A stretch of 5,033 bases of DNA, taken from Sediminispirochaeta sp. (GTDB taxonomy: Bacteria > Spirochaetota > Spirochaetia > DSM-16054 > Sediminispirochaetaceae). Below, one piece after another: positions 1 to 3,510 of this stretch. The DNA is taken from assembly GCA_011046055.1 (NCBI GenBank), contig DSBN01000232.1:1-5033 (forward strand), given 5' to 3'. A program made the translations under genes and the position numbers. The notes under the pieces are model-generated. The model was not told the DNA's origin. It was given only the letters and a program-made list of their open reading frames with translations, and searched no databases. Positions within the stretch are counted from its first letter, which is position 1. The number at the start of each line of letters is the position of its first letter.

Positions 1-1
1 C

Positions 2-178
2 TCTCTGGGCGTAGCCGGAGGACTGGTGGGCAGCACCATCGCGGCGACCACCGGGCCTTGGGCCTATTCGGAAATCGGAGTATGGGGGCTGGGGCCGATC
101 TCCGCCGTATCGGTTGCCTTTTCTTTTTTTATCCTTATAAAATACGTAAGGGAAGAACCGCACAAAAGGGGGGATTAG
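2..178 (+). CDS. C-terminal end of a probable MFS-type transporter (5' cut by window edge)
   Basis: Reading from base 2 gives 58 residues ending in TAG at 176-178. The start of the gene lies before the window. Two hydrophobic stretches are visible. The first is rich in small residues (LGVAGGLVGSTIAATTG, residues 2-18) and resembles the glycine/alanine-rich eleventh helix of major facilitator transporters. The second, roughly residues 26-47, contains VSVAFSFFILI and ends in a charged cytoplasmic tail (KYVREEPHKRGD), as expected after helix 12. This layout is typical of an inner-membrane secondary transporter, but no substrate can be read from the tail. The stop codon overlaps the GTG start of the GntR-type regulator by one base, so the two are almost certainly cotranscribed and the regulator may sense the transported compound. 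Assignment to MFS rather than another multi-helix permease family is likely but not certain. Confidence 0.66.
   Translation, partial: SLGVAGGLVGSTIAATTGPWAYSEIGVWGLGPISAVSVAFSFFILIKYVREEPHKRGD
165..173 (+). promoter_or_regulatory. Ribosome binding site that sets the GTG start of the GntR gene
   Basis: AAAGGGGGG lies four bases before the GTG at 178-180, inside the last codons of the upstream transporter gene. It supports GTG 178 as the start. The in-frame TTG at 58 would add about 40 residues that merely read the transporter coding sequence in the wrong frame. The TAGTG overlap suggests translational coupling. Confidence 0.65.
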
Positions 179-927
179 TGTCCAAAATTTCCAGCAATTC
201 ATCAGAAAGAGAGAAAGTAGATACACCGCTGTACCAGAGAATCAAAAATATGCTCATCCAAGAGATCGGGCAGCTGGAGGAGGGAGAGAACCGACTCCCG
301 CCGGAGGAGCAGTTGGCCAAAAGGTACGGCACAAGCCGCGCGACTATACGAGAGTCTCTGGCCGATTTGATCCGGCACGGTTACATCACCTCGTGGCAGG
401 GTCGAGGAAACTTCGGACATCCTCACGCACTGGACCTGAACATGCGCTTCGACATCACCACGACCTTTCACGAACTTCTGGTGAGCGCGGGTTACCAGGT
501 GGAGATCGAGCAGTCCATCATCAGTCTGGACGACCCTTCGGTGGAGGTGCTGGAGCACTACCCCGAGTGGGAGGGAGAGGATGTGTTCAGCTTTGACTGG
601 AACTACTGTGCCCAGGGGACGCCCTTGATCGCCTGCAAGGTGCAGGTATTGAAAAAAAGAATGCGTTACGTACTGTCGCGCAAAAAAGATGAAATAAAGC
701 TCACCGACTATCTGCGCCGCTTCTACAACGGAGATATCACCTACGCCACCACTTGGTTCAAAGCCACGCGCAACGCTGAAGTGAGCGCGATGTTTCAGGT
801 CCCCGAAGATACGCCCCTCCTGTCGTGGGAGGAGTCTTTTTACGATCTATACGACCGGCAGATCTGCTTCAATCAAGTGTTTTTTCATCCCCGGAAGATC
901 AAACCCTCGATGCTCCTGCGGACTTAA
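178..927 (+). CDS. GntR family (HutC subfamily) transcriptional regulator with UTRA domain
   Basis: This is a 249-residue cytoplasmic DNA-binding protein, a normal length for the HutC subfamily. The winged helix-turn-helix covers about residues 17-82. It shows the GntR signature: PLYQRIKNMLIQEI, then LPPEEQLAKRYGTSRATIRESLADL (residues 40-64, recognition helix around SRATIRESL), and the wing WQGRGNFG at 73-80. The UTRA effector-binding domain follows from about residue 97 (TFHELLVSAGY) to 245, with the usual late beta-strand pattern ending FNQVFFHPRKIKPSMLLR. UTRA repressors release DNA on binding a small metabolite such as a sugar phosphate, amino acid derivative or histidine-pathway intermediate; which one is not visible here. 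GTG 178 is chosen because it overlaps the transporter stop and has a purine-rich ribosome site. The 3' end shares TTAA with the convergent ribbon-helix-helix gene. It probably controls the transporter operon. Confidence 0.9.
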   Translation: MSKISSNSSEREKVDTPLYQRIKNMLIQEIGQLEEGENRLPPEEQLAKRYGTSRATIRESLADLIRHGYITSWQGRGNFGHPHALDLNMRFDITTTFHELLVSAGYQVEIEQSIISLDDPSVEVLEHYPEWEGEDVFSFDWNYCAQGTPLIACKVQVLKKRMRYVLSRKKDEIKLTDYLRRFYNGDITYATTWFKATRNAEVSAMFQVPEDTPLLSWEESFYDLYDRQICFNQVFFHPRKIKPSMLLRT

Positions 928-1178
928 CCGGACTCGTGATCACAGCTGATGTAGGTCTCTTTGCACTCTTGGCAGGTGACGATGCTGTGATGCTCAAACT
1001 CGTGCCAATGCTCCTGCTGGCTGGGGGTGAGAATGCCGGTCCCCTGACAGAGGGGGCAGATGTTGTCCATCGCCCGCAAAACCGCCGCACGGATGAACTC
1101 CGAGCGGTTGGGAATCTTGTTGAGCGCTTCAACCAGGCGTTGATCTGCTTTGAAGGATATTATCTCCTGTTTTCTCAT
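924..1178 (-). CDS. Ribbon-helix-helix (CopG-like) protein with C-terminal Cys/His metal-site motif
   Basis: This 84-residue protein starts at ATG 1178, with GAGGG three bases upstream, and stops at TAA 926-924. Residues 1-37 fit the ribbon-helix-helix fold: a short strand (QEIISFKAD), helix 1 (QRLVEALNKI), a turn, and helix 2 beginning NRSEFIRAAVLRAM, where NRSEFIR is the typical second-helix cap. The C-terminal half is not part of the fold. It carries CPLCQGTG (Cys41, Cys44), several histidines (57, 59, 63, 64), then CQEC (Cys69, Cys72) and CDH (Cys79, His81). Two CxxC pairs with flanking Cys/His suggest a structural or sensory zinc site. A dimeric or tetrameric repressor controlled by metal is therefore plausible, but metal sensing is inference. 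Its own promoter and phased palindromes lie directly upstream. A toxin-antitoxin role is less likely because no partner gene adjoins it. Confidence 0.82.
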   Translation of the reverse strand: MRKQEIISFKADQRLVEALNKIPNRSEFIRAAVLRAMDNICPLCQGTGILTPSQQEHWHEFEHHSIVTCQECKETYISCDHESG

Positions 1179-1191
1179 AGGCCCTCACGAT

Positions 1192-1208
1192 GTATTACCA
1201 AGTATTAC
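1192..1208. repeat. Two GTATTAC palindromes at 10-bp spacing, candidate operator
   Basis: GTATTAC occurs at 1192-1198 and again at 1202-1208. Each copy is an odd palindrome (GTA-T-TAC), and the second extends to AGTATTACT. The centre-to-centre distance is exactly 10 bp, so both lie on the same face of the helix. They overlap the predicted transcription start (near 1206) and leader of the ribbon-helix-helix gene. Ribbon-helix-helix repressors commonly bind tandem short sites one turn apart, so autorepression is the natural reading, though no binding is demonstrated. Confidence 0.5.
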
Positions 1209-1212
1209 TATC

Positions 1213-1241
1213 AATATATCTATACTGACCAAAATTGTCCA
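1213..1241 (-). promoter_or_regulatory. Sigma-70-type promoter for the ribbon-helix-helix gene
   Basis: On the minus strand TGGACA (1241-1236) and TATATT (1218-1213) are separated by 17 bases. Each box matches five of six consensus positions. Transcription would start near 1206, giving a leader of about 28 nt before ATG 1178. This is the strongest promoter match in the window. Confidence 0.6.
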
Positions 1242-1305
1242 GTCGGTGAAGTTGTGGATCTACCGGCAGCCCCTTCGCCGGGGTGTAGCAATTTTTGACA
1301 ATTTT
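1231..1305. repeat. Inverted repeat covering the -35 regions of both divergent promoters
   Basis: AAAATTGTC at 1231-1239 and GACAATTTT at 1297-1305 are perfect 9-bp inverted copies. Each overlaps the -35 box and early spacer of its own promoter. In a wider 16-base comparison, TGGACAATTTTGGTCA (minus strand) and TTGACAATTTTTACCA (plus strand) agree at 12 positions. A shared regulator site or simple promoter symmetry would both explain it. Confidence 0.4.
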
Positions 1306-1306
1306 T
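1289..1306. repeat. Direct repeat CAATTTTT, 10-bp period, at the rph promoter
   Basis: CAATTTTT occurs at 1289-1296 and 1299-1306, again with a 10-bp period, and overlaps the TTGACA box at 1295-1300. The arrangement could be a helically phased protein site or A/T-tract curvature upstream of rph. The sequence differs from the GTATTAC pair, so there is no evidence that the same protein binds both. Confidence 0.3.
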
Positions 1307-1325
1307 ACCAAAATAGAGCTATCAG
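1295..1325 (+). promoter_or_regulatory. Weak candidate promoter for rph
   Basis: A perfect TTGACA lies at 1295-1300. The best -10 candidate, TATCAG at 1320-1325, matches four of six positions but needs a long 19-base spacer. Transcription would start near 1332, almost on the ribosome binding site (AAGGAG, 1333-1338), leaving a leader of only about a dozen bases. The -35 is convincing; the -10 is not. Confidence 0.3.
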
Positions 1326-1343
1326 ATCCTGCAAGGAGTTTGT

Positions 1344-2042
1344 ATGCGCGAAGTATCGTTTCAGAGAGGCTATCTGCTCTACCCCGACGGCTCTTGTCTG
1401 GCCTCTTACGGGAACACCAAGGTGATATGCACCGCGGTGATCGAGGAGAAGGTACCCAAGTTTCTAGAAGGTCAAGGGCGGGGATGGATCAGCGCCGAGT
1501 ACGCGATGCTGCCCGGGAGCACCTCCGGGGGGAGGAAGCGTCGGGAGCTGCTCAAAAAAGACGGTCGTTCCACCGAGATTCAGCGCCTAATCGGTAGGAG
1601 CCTGCGGGCGGCGGTTCATCTGGATCGGCTCGGCGAGGTAAGTATCCAGGTGGACTGCGACGTGATTCAGGCGGACGGAGGCACCAGAACCGCGGCGATC
1701 TCCGGCTCCTACGTTGCGCTCCGCGACGCGCTGACATCCCTGGCTGAGAGTAGGGGGGTGGAGGGACCAGACCATTTCCTCAAAGGCAGTCTCGGGGCGG
1801 TGAGCGTCGGTATCGTGGAGGGGAGGATCGTCTGCGACCTGGACTACCGGCACGACTCCCAAGCGGAGGTGGATATGAACGTGGTACAGCTGGACGACCG
1901 CTTGGTCGAGGTGCAGGGGGCCGGCGAGCAAGGTACGTTCAGCCGTCAAGAGTTGAATTCACTTCTGGACAGTGCGGCCGAGGGAATCGCCGAGGTCTTC
2001 GCGGCTCAAAAAGCGGCTTTCGCCGGACGTCGAGGTAGGTGA
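1344..2042 (+). CDS. rph: Ribonuclease PH (tRNA nucleotidyltransferase), N-terminally short
   Basis: RNase PH is a phosphate-dependent 3'-5' exoribonuclease that trims tRNA precursors and other stable RNA ends as a hexameric ring. The 232 residues carry the family core: GNTKVICTAVIEE (23-35), GWISAEYAMLP (47-57), DGRSTEIQRLIGRSLRA (73-89), CDVIQADGGTRTAAISG (105-121), and DSQAEVDMNV (171-180). Arg75, GTRT 113-116, Asp171 and Asp177 match the phosphate-binding and catalytic positions of the Bacillus enzyme. Two oddities stand out. The protein begins at MREVSF, which aligns to the LRPV segment, so about ten residues including R-x-DGR are absent; an in-frame stop at 1314-1316 excludes a longer start. 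Also, Gly58 replaces a tRNA-binding Arg (MLPGST for MLPRAT), although Arg64 and Arg67 of that loop remain. AAGGAG five bases upstream supports ATG 1344. The stop overlaps the next ORF (TGATG). Confidence 0.93.
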   Translation: MREVSFQRGYLLYPDGSCLASYGNTKVICTAVIEEKVPKFLEGQGRGWISAEYAMLPGSTSGGRKRRELLKKDGRSTEIQRLIGRSLRAAVHLDRLGEVSIQVDCDVIQADGGTRTAAISGSYVALRDALTSLAESRGVEGPDHFLKGSLGAVSVGIVEGRIVCDLDYRHDSQAEVDMNVVQLDDRLVEVQGAGEQGTFSRQELNSLLDSAAEGIAEVFAAQKAAFAGRRGR

Positions 2043-2191
2043 TGGCGAAAGGCAGGGTCTTTTTTCGTGGACTACCCGGATTCGATGCGCTCACCCAGCA
2101 GCTGCGGGGAAGCATCGAAGCGGTCCCCGGTGACGGGCTGTCCTACCTTCTCCGCTTCCCCGGCTTTGGGGAAAATGGGGGGTGGATTTAG
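2042..2191 (+). CDS. Small ORF translationally coupled to rph, unknown function
   Basis: This 49-codon ORF begins at ATG 2042-2044, sharing one base with the rph stop (TGATG), and ends at TAG 2189-2191. GAGG at 2032-2035, six bases before the start, is a fair ribosome site. About two thirds of its codons end in G or C, in keeping with real coding sequence in this window. The product begins MAKGRVFFRGLPGF, continues with a short charged/amphipathic stretch (DALTQQLRGSIEAVPG), then LSYLLRFPGFGENGGWI. It has no signal peptide, clear membrane segment or cysteine, and I recognise no family. The Phe/Gly/Pro-rich ends (GLPGF, FPGFG) are notable. It is not a fragment of the gene that often follows rph elsewhere (rdgB), as far as can be judged. 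A chance ORF remains possible given the short length. Confidence 0.45.
   Translation: MAKGRVFFRGLPGFDALTQQLRGSIEAVPGDGLSYLLRFPGFGENGGWI
2156..2173. other. Short perfect hairpin near two convergent gene ends
   Basis: TTCCCC at 2156-2161 and GGGGAA at 2168-2173 form a 6-bp stem with a 6-base loop. It lies inside the small ORF and 15 bases past the aminotransferase stop. No T-run follows on either strand, so it is a poor intrinsic terminator, but it is the only stem near the 3' ends of these two transcripts. Confidence 0.2.
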
Positions 2192-3510
2192 CGATGGTCG
2201 GCGTGAAACCGCTCCAAGCGCTCCTTGAGGACCTCCTCCATCTCTAAGGAAAACTGACTGACGCAGGCTCGCAGCCCGTCGTGGTGTTCACTGCCGGTGA
2301 TCTCCAAACTGATGGCGCTGATTCCGTAGTACAGCAGCTCTTCCACCAAGTCTCCGGCGCTAAAGCCGGGATAGGCGAAGGTGAAGTAGAAGCCGTCGGC
2401 GATGTCGTGGCCGTCGTCCTTGTCGTAGACGATGCGGAATCCGTTATCCAGCATGAGTTTTTTCATCACCTGGGCACGCTCCTGGTACTCCTTGACCTGT
2501 TCGACGAAGTTGAACTCGCCGTCGTTGACCGCCTTGAGCATCGCCGCTACGGCGTACTGCGCCGAGTGTCCCGTCCCCGAGCTGAGGGTGTAGAGTGCCC
2601 CGTAGATCAGCGCGTGGCCGAACTGGTCGGAGTCGTAGTAGCGCAGCAGGTCGGGGTATCGGCGCTTGAAGAGTGCGTCTGAAATCAGCAGCAGACCGAG
2701 CCGCTCGCCGGCGTAGCTGAAGGCCTTGGAGGTGGAGAGCATCAGCACGTAGTTGTCGGTATAGTGGGCCACCGTGGGTTGGTACGGCGGCTCCCCGGGC
2801 CGGCTGTAATCGTGGCGAAAGTCCATGCCGAAGTAGGCCAGATCTTCGATCACCGTCACATCGTACTTTTGTGAGAGCTCCCCGATGATCCGCAGCTCCT
2901 CCTCGGTGAGGCAGATCCAGGTGGGGTTGTTGGGGTTGGAGTAGAGGATCGAGGAGACCTGTTCGGTCTGGAGGTATGATTCGAGTTTGTCCCTGAGTTT
3001 CTCTCCCCGGTAATGGTAGACGTCGAAGCTCTCGTACTCATGACCCAGGGCGTGGCACTGCTGTTTTTGCACCGGAAAGCCAGGGTCGATAAACAGGGTT
3101 CCTTTGCGGTTGTGGTTGTTGCGGTTGGCCACCATGAAGGTGACAAAGCCCCCCTGCATCGAGCCGACGGTGGGGACGCAACTCTCCGGCTTGATATCGA
3201 CGTTGAGAAAGAGCTTGGCGAAACGGGAAGCCTCCTTCTTCAGCTGCGGCAGGCCGTCGATCATCGAATATTTGGAGGCCACCCCCTGGCGCAGAGCCGC
3301 CACCTGCGCCTCGATGCCGATCTCCGGTGGGGCAAGTCCGGGGACGCCCATCTCCATCCGGATGAACTTGTCGCCGCTGGCCGCTTCGATGTCGTAGACC
3401 AGCCGCACCAGCTCCCGGATACTCGCCCGACCGAAGTCTTTGATTCCGCTGGCGGCTATTTTTTCTCTGACGATCTCCGATTTTATAGGAGTCTTGGTCT
3501 CATGTTTCAT
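2188..3510 (-). CDS. PLP-dependent class I/II aminotransferase (fold type I)
   Basis: This 440-residue cytoplasmic enzyme moves an amino group between an amino acid and a 2-oxo acid using pyridoxal phosphate. Every expected cofactor contact is visible: the N-terminal G-x-P turn (MGVPGL, 54-59), Tyr81 in KYSMIDGLPQL, SMQGGF (117-122) at the phosphate site, SNPNNPTW with Asn195, IEDLAYFG with Asp223 and Tyr226, and STSKAFSYAGERLG with Lys262 as the Schiff-base lysine and Arg270. Arg414 in GLRACVS matches the arginine that binds the substrate carboxylate. The protein is some 40 residues longer than common aspartate aminotransferases, mostly at the N-terminus. Substrate cannot be assigned. ATG 3510 overlaps the synthetase stop (ATGA), with AGGGAG seven bases upstream, showing translational coupling. 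Its stop overlaps the convergent small ORF by four bases. Confidence 0.92.
   Translation of the reverse strand: MKHETKTPIKSEIVREKIAASGIKDFGRASIRELVRLVYDIEAASGDKFIRMEMGVPGLAPPEIGIEAQVAALRQGVASKYSMIDGLPQLKKEASRFAKLFLNVDIKPESCVPTVGSMQGGFVTFMVANRNNHNRKGTLFIDPGFPVQKQQCHALGHEYESFDVYHYRGEKLRDKLESYLQTEQVSSILYSNPNNPTWICLTEEELRIIGELSQKYDVTVIEDLAYFGMDFRHDYSRPGEPPYQPTVAHYTDNYVLMLSTSKAFSYAGERLGLLLISDALFKRRYPDLLRYYDSDQFGHALIYGALYTLSSGTGHSAQYAVAAMLKAVNDGEFNFVEQVKEYQERAQVMKKLMLDNGFRIVYDKDDGHDIADGFYFTFAYPGFSAGDLVEELLYYGISAISLEITGSEHHDGLRACVSQFSLEMEEVLKERLERFHADHR

Noticed and set aside
58..177. Longer GntR protein beginning at TTG 58.
   Set aside because: The extra residues only read the transporter tail in another frame, while GTG 178 has a ribosome site and overlaps the transporter stop.
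936..943. GTGATCAC palindrome just after the GntR stop, as a terminator or operator.
   Set aside because: It is only 8 bp, has no loop or T-run, and lies in codons of the ribbon-helix-helix C-terminus, so chance is sufficient.
924..1178. Ribbon-helix-helix protein as the antitoxin of a toxin-antitoxin pair.
   Set aside because: No small toxin-like ORF adjoins it on the same strand; the neighbours are GntR and rph, and the Cys/His tail fits a metal-site regulator better.
825..1298. Plus-strand ORF of 157 codons across the GntR 3' end and the ribbon-helix-helix gene.
   Set aside because: It is out of frame with GntR and antisense to a gene with a clear fold, and its product shows no recognisable domain.
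1150..1425. Plus-strand ORF that could supply a longer N-terminus to RNase PH.
   Set aside because: It is in a different frame from rph, contains no R-x-DGR motif and runs through the divergent promoter region.
2126..2137. CCCG-gtga-CGGG stem as a terminator for the minus-strand operon.
   Set aside because: The stem has only four pairs and no T-run on either strand.
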